Numbered from the stretch's first letter, positions 9,205 through 17,957 are shown. The stretch: DNA of 64,000 bases from CAVTHK01 sp964552235 (GCA_964552235.1 CAZKGO010000003.1:36765-100764), one strand, 5' to 3'. Translations and numbers: made by a program. Notes: generated from the sequence alone by a model not told the origin.

Positions 9205-9680
9205 CGGCAGGCATGGTACGCGAAGGCGCTCCCGGCGTGCAACCGCCGTCTCTGTCCCTGCGAGATGTCCGGCAGCTCGTCGCTGCGCAGCTGCCAGAAC
9301 TGCGAGACCTGGCGCATGCAGCGGACTCCGACGGCCTCGGCGCTCGCGGTGCCCGCCTGCATCTGCTCGTGGGCCTTGTTCCAGTCACCGCCCGCCAGCC
9401 GGCTCATCAGCGGCTTCATCAGGAAGTCGGTCGGGTAGTGGGCGATGCCTCCGAGGGCGTAGGCGACCTTGCGGGCAAGCAGATCCGCGGCGGGGCCGCC
9501 GGCCTGCTGCGTCGCGGCCCACAGCCGGCGGGCCGCGCGCAGCCCGTGCGGCACGAAGCAGGTTCCGCCGCGCGCGACCGCGCCCAGGCGCGCGTACTGC
9601 CGCTCGCCCTCGATGATCGCGGCGAGGTCGCGGCTCGCCCGCGGGTCCCGCTGCAACGGATGCCGTTTTCGCGCGGCCAT
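9201..9680 (-). CDS. Small helical protein, possibly phospholipase-C-like
   Basis: 159 residues from the ATG at 9680. A His/Asp-containing helix (GGIAHYPTDFLMKPL) and a second segment (GDWNKAHEQMQAG) recall the all-helical zinc-dependent phospholipase C/nuclease fold, but I cannot see a full ligand set, so treat it as hypothetical. An ATG at 9704 would add eight basic residues but overlaps the divergent promoter, so the later ATG is preferred. Neither has a clear ribosome-binding site. It is the first gene of the minus-strand operon and overlaps the PHP gene by four bases. Confidence 0.6.
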   Translation of the reverse strand: MAARKRHPLQRDPRASRDLAAIIEGERQYARLGAVARGGTCFVPHGLRAARRLWAATQQAGGPAADLLARKVAYALGGIAHYPTDFLMKPLMSRLAGGDWNKAHEQMQAGTASAEAVGVRCMRQVSQFWQLRSDELPDISQGQRRRLHAGSAFAYHACR

Positions 9681-9703
9681 GTCGAACCGGCGCCTGTGCC
9701 TCA

Positions 9704-9730
9704 TGCTATACTCGATGGAGGGCGCGGAGG
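9704..9730 (+). promoter_or_regulatory. Extended -10 promoter and RBS for the amidohydrolase
   Basis: TGCTATACT at 9704-9712 matches the extended -10 form TGnTATAAT. No good -35 is seen, as is usual for this class. GGAGG at 9726-9730 stands five bases before the GTG at 9736 and fixes that start. Confidence 0.55.
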
Positions 9731-9735
9731 TCGCG

Positions 9736-10722
9736 GTGAATCCCAGGCGGGAGTGGTGGAACAGCCTCCAGGAGACGGCGCTCGAGCCTGATCGCCCGAT
9801 CGTCGACCCGCACCACCATCTGTGGAAGGCGAGCCGCTGGGGCCCGTACCTGCTCGACGACCTGGCGGCGGACACCGGCGCGGGCCACAAGGTCGTGCAG
9901 ACGGTCTTTGTCGAGTGCGGCAGCGAGTACCGCGCGTCGGGTCCCGAGGCGCTGCGGCCGATCGGCGAGACGGAGTTCGTCGCGGCCGCGGCAGCCGAGA
10001 GCGGCCGGGCCGGGGGAGCGCGCATCGCCGCCATCGTGGCTCACGCGGACCTCTCGCTCGGCGCCGCGGTCGAGCAGGTGCTCGCCTCTCACGTAGAGGC
10101 CGGCCGCGGGCTCGTTCGCGGCATCCGCCACCGAGCGGCGTGGGACGCGAGCATCCCCGGTGGCAGCGAGAGCCTGCGGGGCCTGTACGCCGATCACCGG
10201 TTCCGCCAGGGATTCGCCCGGCTGGCGGAGATGGGGCTGAGCTTCGACGCCTGGAACTTCCACTCGCAGATCCCCGAGCTTGCGGATCTCGCCCGGGCCT
10301 TTTCCGCAACCACGATCGTGGCGGATCACCTCGGCGGACCGCTGGGCATCGGAGCCTACCAGGGCAGGCGGGAGGAGGTGCTGGCGCGCTGGAAGACCGA
10401 CATCGCGAGCCTCGCCGCCTGCGCCAACGTCGTGATCAAGATCGGCGGTCTCGGCATGGCGGTGTGCGGCTACGGCTGGAGCGGCCGCGAGCGGCCGGCG
10501 GGCTCCGACGAGCTGGCCGAGGCGTATCGGCCTTGGTTCGACCACGCGCTCGCCTGCTTCGGCGCCGAGCGCTGCATGTTCGAGAGCAACTATCCCGTCG
10601 ACGGCGAGTCGGCCGGCTACGCGGTGATTTGGAACGCCTTCAAGAAGCTCGCTGCGTCCCTGTCGGGCAGCGAGAAGGACGCGTTGTTCCGCGGCACCGC
10701 CGCGCGCGTCTACCGGCTGTGA
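9736..10722 (+). CDS. Amidohydrolase family 2 (COG3618, fuconolactonase-like)
   Basis: 328 residues. The TIM-barrel metal motif IVDPHHHLW is near residue 22. A barrel strand with IVADHLGGP lies near 190 and the family's C-terminal signature FESNYPVDG near 278. Relatives hydrolyse sugar lactones (L-fucono-, L-rhamnono-lactone) or related esters and amides; the substrate here is unknown. GTG at 9736 is chosen because GGAGG lies five bases upstream; an ATG at 9715 is in frame but would overlap the promoter. Cytoplasmic. Given the sugar-acid island 4 kb downstream, a lactonase role is attractive but unproven. Confidence 0.82.
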   Translation: MNPRREWWNSLQETALEPDRPIVDPHHHLWKASRWGPYLLDDLAADTGAGHKVVQTVFVECGSEYRASGPEALRPIGETEFVAAAAAESGRAGGARIAAIVAHADLSLGAAVEQVLASHVEAGRGLVRGIRHRAAWDASIPGGSESLRGLYADHRFRQGFARLAEMGLSFDAWNFHSQIPELADLARAFSATTIVADHLGGPLGIGAYQGRREEVLARWKTDIASLAACANVVIKIGGLGMAVCGYGWSGRERPAGSDELAEAYRPWFDHALACFGAERCMFESNYPVDGESAGYAVIWNAFKKLAASLSGSEKDALFRGTAARVYRL

Positions 10723-10793
10723 TCCGCGGCAGCGGCGCCCCCGCGCAGGCCGGGCGCGTCGGCAGCGAAGTCCCGCACCCGAAGGAGCGGCCC

Positions 10794-12029
10794 ATGTCGA
10801 GCGAAGAGCCGTCGGCCCAAGTGGTCCTGGATCCCACCGAAAGGGCGACCTTTATCGAGCGCACGGGCGTCGTCCTGCGGTGGATCCTGATCGTCACCTG
10901 TTCGGCGGTGCAGTTCCTGGACCCCGTCGTTCCCTTTGTCGTGTACTGGATCGTTCTGCCGATCGCGATCGTCTACAACGGAGCCCTGCAGCTGCTCATC
11001 AGGTACAGGAACGAGCGCATCGTCGCAGTCAGCGTCGCCTCCGGCCTCGGAGACATCGTCATCTCGGCGGTGCTCATCTACTTCGCGGGACGCACCGACA
11101 TCTACCTGTGGTACTTTGTGCTGCTGGTCTCGCATGCGGCCCGATTCGGCTTCGCGGGTGCCCTCCTCTCGCCGGTGGTCTTTTCCGCCTTCTATGCCGC
11201 GGGCCTCTACGCGCGCGGCCTGCAGTTTCCGCTCGAGGTGATGCTCATCCGCTCGCTGTTCTTCGTGGTCACCGGCGTGGTGAGCGGCTACCTCGCCCGC
11301 GAAGAGCACCGCCGCTTCGACAGGATCCTCGGCCAGCAGCGGGACCTGTTCGAGACGCAGCGCAAGCGCAAGGAGCTGCGCGACACCCTCAGGCGCTACG
11401 TCAGCTTCAACGTCGTCGAGCAGCTGATCAGCCATCCCGAGGAGCTGAGGCTCGGCGGATCGCGGCGCAAGGTCAGCGTGCTCTTTTCCGACATCCAGGG
11501 CTTCACGAGCCTGCTCGCGGTCAAGGATCCCGAGGAGGTGATCCGGCAGCTCAACGAGTACCTGACGGAGATGACCGCCCTGATCTTTTCCTTTGGCGGC
11601 ATGGTGGACAAGTTCGTGGGCGACGCCGTCATCGGCATCTTTGGAGCGCTCGGCGCGCAGCCGGACGACGCCCGGCGCGCCGTGCGCTGCGCGATCGCCA
11701 TGCAGAAGAGGCTCCGCGAGCTGCAGGCCAAGTGGCGCGCCGAGAACGCCGCCGTCCTCGCCTCGCGCACCGCAGTCAACACCGGCGAGGTGATCATGGG
11801 CAACGTCGGCTCTCCGCAGCGCATGGACTTTACGGCGATCGGCGAGCCGGTGAACACGGCGTCGCGCCTGCAGGCCGTGGCCAACGCCGGCTCGGTGGTG
11901 ATCTGCGCGTCCTGCTACGAGGAGGTCAGAGAGATCCTCGACGTCAAGTGCCTGGGCGAGATCGCGCTGCGGGGCGCCAGGGAACCGGTCACGGTCTACG
12001 AGGTCATCGGGGAAAAGGCATGCGCCTGA
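10794..12029 (+). CDS. Membrane-anchored class III adenylate/guanylate cyclase
   Basis: 411 residues. About six hydrophobic segments span residues 25-165. A charged coiled-coil-like linker (about 170-215, RRFDRILGQQRDLFETQ) follows, then a class III cyclase domain (about 225-405). Metal-binding Asp residues appear in FSDIQGFTSL and KFVGDAVIGIF, and the substrate-site strand is FTAIGEPVNTASRL. It should form cAMP (or cGMP) from the triphosphate. Start ATG with GAAGGAG upstream. The next gene overlaps its end by 10 bases. It could supply the ligand for the cNMP-binding proteins at 4330-6371, which is inference from proximity. Confidence 0.88.
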   Translation: MSSEEPSAQVVLDPTERATFIERTGVVLRWILIVTCSAVQFLDPVVPFVVYWIVLPIAIVYNGALQLLIRYRNERIVAVSVASGLGDIVISAVLIYFAGRTDIYLWYFVLLVSHAARFGFAGALLSPVVFSAFYAAGLYARGLQFPLEVMLIRSLFFVVTGVVSGYLAREEHRRFDRILGQQRDLFETQRKRKELRDTLRRYVSFNVVEQLISHPEELRLGGSRRKVSVLFSDIQGFTSLLAVKDPEEVIRQLNEYLTEMTALIFSFGGMVDKFVGDAVIGIFGALGAQPDDARRAVRCAIAMQKRLRELQAKWRAENAAVLASRTAVNTGEVIMGNVGSPQRMDFTAIGEPVNTASRLQAVANAGSVVICASCYEEVREILDVKCLGEIALRGAREPVTVYEVIGEKACA

Positions 12030-12739
12030 GCACGATCGTCCTGGCCGCGCTGCTGCTGCCGCCTCGGGCTCTGTGCGCCGATCCTCCGACGCCCGCGTCG
12101 GTAGTCGAGTCGCTGCGGGCGCTCTACGACGGCCTCTCCGACTACCAGTGCAGGATGTACGAGCACTGCAGCCAGGACGGAAGGTACGAGGAGCGGACGA
12201 TCGACTTCTACTTCAAGAAGCCGCGCCTGATCCGCATGAACGTGCTCAAGGGCAACCGGTTCGGGGACAATGGGGCCGTGGGCGTGTACCGCAACGACGG
12301 CAAGGTCACGGGGAGGAAGGGAGGGCTTCTGTCGTTTCTCACGATCGTCGTCGACAAGCACGATGCGCAGGCGACGACCGTGCGGGGGCTCACCTTTGAC
12401 CAGAGCGACCTGCAGGCCACCCTGGAGAAGATGGAGCTTCACCTCTCCGCAAGCCGCTGCTCGATCGTCGACGGGGCCGGCTTCTACGAGCTGGAGTTCG
12501 AGCCTCGCGATCCCTCGCGCCTCGGCGGCCTGACGCGGGAGATCATCAGGCTCGATGAGTCCTCTCTGCTGCCGATCTCGTCGGACAGCTTCGAAGGAGA
12601 AACGCTCGTGCAGCACGCCGAGTGGTCCTCCTACATTCTCGACGCGGGTCTGCCCGACGAGCTGTTCGACGTGCGCTGGGATCCTGGGCGGCTGGCGGTC
12701 CTGGGCATCCGCAGCGTGCACGAGGTGCCGCTGCGATGA
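12020..12739 (+). CDS. Exported LolA-like / DUF1571-type protein
   Basis: 239 residues. The signal peptide is about 1-20 (MRLSTIVLAALLLPPRALCA). The rest looks like the open beta-barrel of LolA/DUF1571-type periplasmic lipid-binding proteins: a DYQCRMYEH start, paired strands (TIDFYFKKPRLIRM), a GVYRNDGKV turn and a C-terminal EWSSYILDAGLPDELFDV. The role may be carrying a lipid or lipoprotein in the periplasm; no catalytic residues are seen. It overlaps the cyclase gene by 10 bases and the following flavoprotein by an ATGA, so the three are co-translated. Confidence 0.7.
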   Translation: MRLSTIVLAALLLPPRALCADPPTPASVVESLRALYDGLSDYQCRMYEHCSQDGRYEERTIDFYFKKPRLIRMNVLKGNRFGDNGAVGVYRNDGKVTGRKGGLLSFLTIVVDKHDAQATTVRGLTFDQSDLQATLEKMELHLSASRCSIVDGAGFYELEFEPRDPSRLGGLTREIIRLDESSLLPISSDSFEGETLVQHAEWSSYILDAGLPDELFDVRWDPGRLAVLGIRSVHEVPLR

Positions 12740-13935
12740 CGGCGAGCTACGACGTGATCGTGGTCGGCGCCGGCCCAGCCGGCGCCTCGGCAGCCCGGTC
12801 GGCCTCGCTGGCGGGGCTTCGCACGCTGCTGCTGGAAAAGCAGCGGCTGCCCCGCGAGAAGCGGTGCGGGGGAGGGATCTCGGGCGCGGCGCTCAAGGCG
12901 CTGGATTTTTCGCTCCCCGATCGCGTCGTCGAGCGCCGGTGCAACGGAATGTGGGGCGTTCAGCATGAAATCCTCACCGAGGTGAGCGTCGACCGCTGCG
13001 TAGCCACGATGGTATCGCGCCCTGCGTTCGACCACTTTCTCGTCGAGAAGGCGGCGGAGGCAGGAGCGAGGATCGCGGAGGCCGAAGCCTGCCGGGAGAT
13101 CCGGGTGCTCGAGGACTGCGTCGTCGTGGCGACGGTCAAGGCCGAGTACCGCGCCAGCGTCGTGATTGGAGCCGACGGCTGGTCCTCGCTGGTCGCCCGG
13201 GCCGTGCGCCCCAAGTGGAGCAGGCGCGAGATGCGCTTCTGCCTGGTCGCCGACGTCCCGTTGCCCGCCGAGGAGATCGAGCGGACGTACCGCAGCCTCG
13301 TGGAGCTTCGCTACGGGTACATCAGGCAGGGCTATGCCTGGGCCTTTCCCAAGCGGGACCACGTCTCCTTTGGCATCGGCGGTGCGGCGGAAAACGCGAA
13401 CCGCCTCCGCGAGGACTTTGACCGGTATCTGCGGCTGCACGGCGTCCGGAGCGAGGTCCCCGCCAGGGGCTGCTTCATCCCGGTGACCGAGTTCCGCCAC
13501 GACGTCGTGGCCGACCGGATCATGCTCTGCGGCGACGCCGCAGGCTTTGTCGACTGCTTCAGCGGCGAAGGGATCCGCTACGCGGTGGCCTCGGGCGCCC
13601 TGGCGGGACGCACCGCTGCGCTCGCCTGCAGCAACGGGGACTGCTCGAAGCGGGCCCTGCTGGCCTACCAGCGCGCCTTCTACGCAGAGCACAAGGCGGA
13701 CATGAGGTGGTCGTCGTTCATCATGCGGCTGTCGAGCCGGTTCCCGCGCCTGGTGTTCGGCCCCCTCCTGGCCGATCGAGCCACGATCCTGCGGTACTTC
13801 GGGGTCATGGACGGCGACGAGCACTTCAGCAGCTTCGCCGTCTGGATCCTGGCGCGGCTGCCCTGGCTCATCGCCACGCAGTTCCTGAGGCGGGTTGCCG
13901 GGCGTCAAGGCCGTGCCGGCGCTCGCGGCCGTTGA
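12736..13935 (+). CDS. FAD-dependent oxidoreductase, geranylgeranyl-reductase-like
   Basis: 399 residues. Dinucleotide-binding motif VVGAGPAGASAA at about 9-20; an E-K-x-x-x-x-R-x-K-x-C-G-G-G segment at about 34-50 typical of GGR-family flavoproteins; second FAD motif CGDAAGFVDCFSGEGI near 270. GGR-family members reduce isoprenoid double bonds of lipids or quinones or act on bound acyl substrates. The partner gene for a lipid-binding periplasmic protein suggests a lipid role, which is inference. A C-terminal hydrophobic stretch may contact the membrane. It starts at an ATGA overlap with the preceding gene. Confidence 0.82.
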   Translation: MTASYDVIVVGAGPAGASAARSASLAGLRTLLLEKQRLPREKRCGGGISGAALKALDFSLPDRVVERRCNGMWGVQHEILTEVSVDRCVATMVSRPAFDHFLVEKAAEAGARIAEAEACREIRVLEDCVVVATVKAEYRASVVIGADGWSSLVARAVRPKWSRREMRFCLVADVPLPAEEIERTYRSLVELRYGYIRQGYAWAFPKRDHVSFGIGGAAENANRLREDFDRYLRLHGVRSEVPARGCFIPVTEFRHDVVADRIMLCGDAAGFVDCFSGEGIRYAVASGALAGRTAALACSNGDCSKRALLAYQRAFYAEHKADMRWSSFIMRLSSRFPRLVFGPLLADRATILRYFGVMDGDEHFSSFAVWILARLPWLIATQFLRRVAGRQGRAGARGR

Positions 13936-13972
13936 GCTTGCGGTGGCGGCCCGCTGCTGGTACCGTACGCGC

Positions 13973-14482
13973 ATGAAGCACGCCGCTCGCGCTGCGGCCG
14001 CCATGCTGTTGGGTCTGGGCCTCGCCGCCTGCCGGTCGCCGGTGCCGCACCTGGTCTGGCCGCAGAAGGACATCGGTCCTGCGGAGCACTACGACCCGTC
14101 CTCGCAGCGCCGGCTTCTCGTCGCATCGCGGGCGAGCGAGTTCAAGTCCGAGCTGGTCAGGCGGCTCGTCGAGGAGCTGCGCGACGACCGGGTCTATGTC
14201 CGCAGCATCGGGGTGAACCAGCTCAGGCATGCGGCTGCCAACCAGTACCACGCCATCGTGATCGTGAGCACCGCCATGGCGTGGACGCTCGACCCCAGGG
14301 TTTCCCGCTTCGTGGCAAAGGTGCGCGACAAGTCTCAGGTGATCCTGGTCACGACGTCGGGTGGCGGGGAATGGCTGCCCAAGGACGATGCCTGCGACGC
14401 GATCGCCGCAGCCTCGCGCCTCGACGACGCCCCGCGCCTGGCCGCGCAGGTCGCCGAGGCGGTGCGCAGGCGGCTGCCGTAG
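13973..14482 (+). CDS. Small lipoprotein of unknown function
   Basis: 169 residues from the ATG at 13973. A lipoprotein signal peptide ends in LAAC, lipidation Cys at residue 20. The mature part alternates helices and hydrophobic strands (YHAIVIVSTAM, DKSQVILVTTSGGG) like a small Rossmann-type fold, with no recognised family. An upstream in-frame ATG would bury the signal peptide behind 26 extra residues, so it was not used. It follows the flavoprotein by 37 bases and is convergent with the next gene. Confidence 0.7.
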   Translation: MKHAARAAAAMLLGLGLAACRSPVPHLVWPQKDIGPAEHYDPSSQRRLLVASRASEFKSELVRRLVEELRDDRVYVRSIGVNQLRHAAANQYHAIVIVSTAMAWTLDPRVSRFVAKVRDKSQVILVTTSGGGEWLPKDDACDAIAAASRLDDAPRLAAQVAEAVRRRLP

Positions 14483-14503
14483 GCGCACCGCACGGCGGGC
14501 GGT

Positions 14504-15466
14504 CTACGGCCGCACCACGTTGATCGGCGGCCAGCCGTCGAGCACGGTTATCACGTTCTGCAGGGCGACGTCGAACGAGGCGACGACTGCCTCCTGGGTC
14601 GCACCCGCGCTGTGGGGAGTCATCACCACGTTGTCGAGTCCTGCGAACGGGTTGGAGCGCAGCGGCTCCTCGGCGAACACGTCCAGGCCGGCGCCTGCGA
14701 TCCTGCGCTCCTTGAGCGCCGCGGCGAGGGCAGGCTCGTCGATGAGGCCGCCGCGGGCGGTGTTGATCAGCAGAGCCGTGGGCTTCATCTGCGAAAGGCT
14801 CTTCTCGTTGATGATGCCGCTGGTTGCAGGCGTGAGCGGACAGTGCAGCGACACGACATCGGAGCGGGCGAGCAACGTCCCCAGGTCGACATAGCTGATC
14901 CCGTGCTGCACGGCGAAGTCGATATCGCGGCGGCTGTCGGCCGCCAGCACGCTCATCCCGAGGGCCTGGGCGTACCGGGTGAGCGTCCTGCCGATGGCGC
15001 CAAGGCCCACCACGCCGAGCGTCTTGCCCCAAAGCTGGAAGGCGCCGCGCACCCCTTGCCACTGCCCGGCTTGCATGGCGGCGTTGGCTGCCGGGAGGCG
15101 GCGGGCGAGCGCGAGCATCATGGCGAGGGCCATCTCAGCGACGGCGTGATGGTTGCATCCGGGGCAGTTGCAGACCGCGACGCCCCTTGCCGCGGCAGCG
15201 GCGAGATCGACGTGATCGAAGCCGACGCCGGGCACGCTGACGACACGCAGCAGAGGCGCGCGTTCGAACACCTCGGACGTCACCGCCTCCGGACCGGCGA
15301 TGAGCGCTGCCACCTCGCCTGCGTAGCGCATTAGGGTCTCGGTGCTCGCGCGGCCCTCGATGCGGTAGTCGATGAGCTGGTGGCCGGCGCGGGCGAGCAC
15401 ATCAGCCGCCTTCGCTTCCATCCCGCGGAACTTGACCGCCGATAGAAGCACCTTGCCCCCGCTCAC
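14504..15466 (-). CDS. D-isomer-specific 2-hydroxyacid dehydrogenase
   Basis: 320 residues. NAD-binding motif GLGAIGRT near 153; catalytic Arg in NTARGGLIDE near 240, Glu in DVFAEEP near 266 and His in TPHSAG near 285. It should interconvert a 2-hydroxy acid (or glyoxylate-type acid) and its 2-oxo acid with NAD(P)H. The start is GTG at 15466 with AGGAGGT upstream, overlapping the upstream TGA (GTGA). It is the last gene of the four-gene minus-strand operon (short-chain dehydrogenase, isomerase, amidohydrolase, this enzyme), a plausible sugar-acid route. One of four such dehydrogenases in the window. Confidence 0.88.
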   Translation of the reverse strand: MSGGKVLLSAVKFRGMEAKAADVLARAGHQLIDYRIEGRASTETLMRYAGEVAALIAGPEAVTSEVFERAPLLRVVSVPGVGFDHVDLAAAAARGVAVCNCPGCNHHAVAEMALAMMLALARRLPAANAAMQAGQWQGVRGAFQLWGKTLGVVGLGAIGRTLTRYAQALGMSVLAADSRRDIDFAVQHGISYVDLGTLLARSDVVSLHCPLTPATSGIINEKSLSQMKPTALLINTARGGLIDEPALAAALKERRIAGAGLDVFAEEPLRSNPFAGLDNVVMTPHSAGATQEAVVASFDVALQNVITVLDGWPPINVVRP

Positions 15467-16254
15467 AGCCTCACCTCCTGATTGCCGACCGCGAGCCCCG
15501 CGAGCCCCGCGAGCCCGTAGACCGCAGCCGCGGTGCCGCCGAGCACGAGCGCGAGCTGGCTGGCGTCGAAGCCCAAGGCACGGATCTTGGCCAGCTCGCT
15601 GGCCATGTTGGAGACGTGATCGGAGCCGTAGAGCACCCGAGCGGCGCCGAAGCGTCGCACCATGCCCTGGACCTGGATGCTCATGCACCAGGACGGTTCC
15701 AGGTAGATGTTCGGGCAGACCTGCGCGGCGACCATGGCCTCGCCTCCCATGGTCACGAACCCCGCGTGGCAGAGAACGATCCTGACGTCGGGGTAGGCCT
15801 GCGCCGGGGCGACGGCCTGCACGGGACTGGTGAAGCCGCCTGGTCCCGTGTGAACCATCACCGCCACGCCGAGCTCGCGCGCCGTGGCAAACACGATCTC
15901 GGCGCGCTTGTGGTTGATCGGCAGCGCGCTGACCTGGGGATCGAGCTTGATTGCGCGGAAGCCCAGCTCGCGCACGCAGCGGGCGGCTTCCCGTCGGTAG
16001 TCGGCCTCGGCGATGCGGGGGCTGAGGCTGGCGACGCCGAAGAAGACGCCGGGGCGGCGCTCGGCGAGCCGCGCGATGCGATCGTGGACGCGCGCCACCG
16101 CGAGGTCCTGGAACCCGTGGGGCAGCACGAGCGCGGCGTCGATCGAGTGCTGGCGCAGCGCGGCTTCCAGCGCCTCCTCGGTGTTGTCCACGCCGCTGAT
16201 CGAGGAGGCGCCGAGGTGGCAGTGGGCATCGATGACGAGGTGGCCGTCGATCAT
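15463..16254 (-). CDS. TIM-barrel amidohydrolase (family 2)
   Basis: 263 residues. Metal motif DAHCHLG at 9-15, KLDPQ near 103, H in VMVHTGPGG near 132, LCHAGF near 160 and a GSDH motif near 217 mark an amidohydrolase-2 barrel. These enzymes hydrolyse lactones or decarboxylate; the substrate is not evident. The C-terminus is a Gly/Leu-rich helix. It sits four bases after the isomerase gene and overlaps the dehydrogenase by GTGA. No signal peptide. Confidence 0.8.
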   Translation of the reverse strand: MIDGHLVIDAHCHLGASSISGVDNTEEALEAALRQHSIDAALVLPHGFQDLAVARVHDRIARLAERRPGVFFGVASLSPRIAEADYRREAARCVRELGFRAIKLDPQVSALPINHKRAEIVFATARELGVAVMVHTGPGGFTSPVQAVAPAQAYPDVRIVLCHAGFVTMGGEAMVAAQVCPNIYLEPSWCMSIQVQGMVRRFGAARVLYGSDHVSNMASELAKIRALGFDASQLALVLGGTAAAVYGLAGLAGLAVGNQEVRL

Positions 16255-16258
16255 GGCG

Positions 16259-17059
16259 TCACCCGTCAGCCCGAGAGCGGAAGTGAATCGAATGGCGGCG
16301 CAGGTGATCGAGACTCGCGGCGATGCCGGCCTCCGGGTCGTCGCCCCCGACGAACTCGAAGCAGTAGAAGACGAGCTGGGGCAGCGCGTCGAGGATCGCG
16401 AGGATCGGGGGCAGCCTCATGGTGCCGCGGCCGAGAGGCTGGGGCGGCACGCCCTTCTTTCCCGGGTTGTCTTTGAGGTGCGCGCACACGATCCTGGGGC
16501 CGAGGGCCGCGGCCGCTTCGCCCATGTCCGCAGCGAAAGTGTCGTAGTTGCCGATGTCGAAGTTGTTGACCATGACGGGCGAGTCGAGGACGCGGAGGAC
16601 ACGCAGCAGCTCCGCCAGCGTGTTGCCCGGAGGGGCCCCGCGGTTCTCGAGGCACAGGCGCACCCCGAGACGCTCGGCGTAGCGCACGGCTTCGCGCACG
16701 CGATCCCACGCCGGGCCCGAGTCGAGGGCCGGCGCTTCGCCCTGGAAGACGCGCAGGAACGGTGAGCCGAGTCTGTGGGCTGTCTCGATGTCCTCGATGA
16801 GCTGGCGCTGCCCTGCGGCATCCGGCGCGAAGAGCGTGACGTAGGTCGCCCACGTGCGCAGCAGTCCGCGTTGGTCGAGCAGGCGCCTGATCGCGGCGAC
16901 CTCGCTGCTGTAGGACGGCCACAAGTCGCGCCGCAGCTCCAGACCCTCGGCCCCGGCTGCGGCGGCGCGGGCGATCACGTCCGCAGTGGAGAGAGCGCCC
17001 TTCTTCAAGAGCTCCTGGTACTGGACCACTGACACGAGAACCGGTCGCGAGCCGGGCAT
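16259..17059 (-). CDS. Sugar phosphate isomerase/epimerase-like TIM barrel
   Basis: 266 residues of the xylose-isomerase-like (AP endonuclease family 2) fold: GAEGLELRR near 30, LCLENRG near 130, NNFDIGNYD near 165, CAHLKDN near 190 and YCFEFVGGDD near 235 supply the expected Glu, Asp, His, Glu metal ligands. Probable sugar or sugar-acid isomerase or epimerase. The ATG at 17059 is preceded by GAGGAGGG. Second gene of the minus operon, 25 bases after the short-chain dehydrogenase. Confidence 0.78.
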   Translation of the reverse strand: MPGSRPVLVSVVQYQELLKKGALSTADVIARAAAAGAEGLELRRDLWPSYSSEVAAIRRLLDQRGLLRTWATYVTLFAPDAAGQRQLIEDIETAHRLGSPFLRVFQGEAPALDSGPAWDRVREAVRYAERLGVRLCLENRGAPPGNTLAELLRVLRVLDSPVMVNNFDIGNYDTFAADMGEAAAALGPRIVCAHLKDNPGKKGVPPQPLGRGTMRLPPILAILDALPQLVFYCFEFVGGDDPEAGIAASLDHLRRHSIHFRSRADG

Positions 17060-17084
17060 CGATTCCCTCCTCGGGCGCCGCACG

Positions 17085-17888
17085 CTACAGGATGAAGCAG
17101 CCGCGCTCGGGCAGCGGGATGTAGCCGCCCGAAAGCCGCGCCGTGACTCCGCCGTCCATGCAGATCACCTGCCCGGTGACGTAATCGGCTGCGTCCGAAG
17201 CCAGAAACGCCGCGAGCGCCGCGGCGTCCTGCGGCGTGCCGACCCGTCCCCAGCGGCTCCGCTTCGCGTTCTCGGGGCTGTAGCCCGGATTGCGCAGGTG
17301 GCGCTCGACCTCGACCATGCCCGGGGCGATCGCGTTGACCCGGATGTGCCGGTCGTTGTACTCGGCGGCAAGCTGGTGCGTCAGGGCCGCGATGGCGCCC
17401 TTGGTCGACGCATAGACCGAGTAGGTGGGCAGGCTCGCGAACGCGTGGATCGAGGTGATGTTGACGATGTTGCCGCCGCCCCCAGCCAGCAGGTGCGCGA
17501 TCGCGGCCTGGGCGCAGAAGAAGTAGCCGCGTATGTTCAGCCCGAAGACCTTGTCGAAGAACTCGGGCGTGATGTCCTGGAACTCCCCGCGGGCTGTAAC
17601 GCCCGCGTTGTTGACCAGCACGTCGAGGCCGCCGAGCCAGGCCGCCGCTTCGTCGACCACGCGCCTGCACTGGACCGGATTGCTCAGGTCGCCCTGGAGG
17701 GTGCGCGCCCGGCCGCCTGCGGCGACGATCGTGTCGGCCGCTGCGGCCGCCGCATCGGCGTCGCGGTAGTAGTGCAGCGCAACGGCGGCGCCCTGCCGGC
17801 CGAACTCGAGCGCGATTCCCCTGCCTATTCCGGTGCCTGCGCCCGTGACGACCGCGAGCTTTCCTTCGAGCTTTCTTGCCGTGCTCAC
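17085..17888 (-). CDS. Short-chain dehydrogenase/reductase (first gene of minus operon)
   Basis: 267 residues. Cofactor motif TGAGTGIGRG near 15-24, NNAG near 92, catalytic Ser in ITSIHAF near 145 and Tyr/Lys in YASTKGA near 158-164. Classical SDR oxidising or reducing a sugar or polyol with NAD(P). It is visibly paralogous to the SDR at 45713: both share HAF-x6-S-x-YA-x-TKGAI and the C-terminal MDGG/IDGG turn. The start is GTG with GGAG five bases upstream. A promoter and an inverted repeat lie just upstream. Confidence 0.88.
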   Translation of the reverse strand: MSTARKLEGKLAVVTGAGTGIGRGIALEFGRQGAAVALHYYRDADAAAAAADTIVAAGGRARTLQGDLSNPVQCRRVVDEAAAWLGGLDVLVNNAGVTARGEFQDITPEFFDKVFGLNIRGYFFCAQAAIAHLLAGGGGNIVNITSIHAFASLPTYSVYASTKGAIAALTHQLAAEYNDRHIRVNAIAPGMVEVERHLRNPGYSPENAKRSRWGRVGTPQDAAALAAFLASDAADYVTGQVICMDGGVTARLSGGYIPLPERGCFIL

Positions 17889-17897
17889 TGCGTCTCC

Positions 17898-17940
17898 GTC
17901 TGATATTTCGGATTATGAAAGCTATTGCATGATATCAGAC
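17898..17940. repeat. 9-bp inverted repeat, candidate operator
   Basis: GTCTGATAT at 17898-17906 and its exact complement ATATCAGAC at 17932-17940, 25 bases apart. The right arm overlaps the -10 of the minus-strand promoter, so a bound protein would block transcription of the operon starting at 17888. IclR (19290) and GntR (29218) are the nearest candidate binders; the assignment is inference. Confidence 0.5.
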
Positions 17941-17957
17941 ACATACAGCTTTGTCAA
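17929..17957 (-). promoter_or_regulatory. Promoter of the 17888-14504 operon
   Basis: On the minus strand: TTGACA (17957-17952), 17 bases, TATCAT (17934-17929). Near-consensus sigma-70 form in an AT-rich patch, about 40 bases before the GTG start. Confidence 0.7.
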
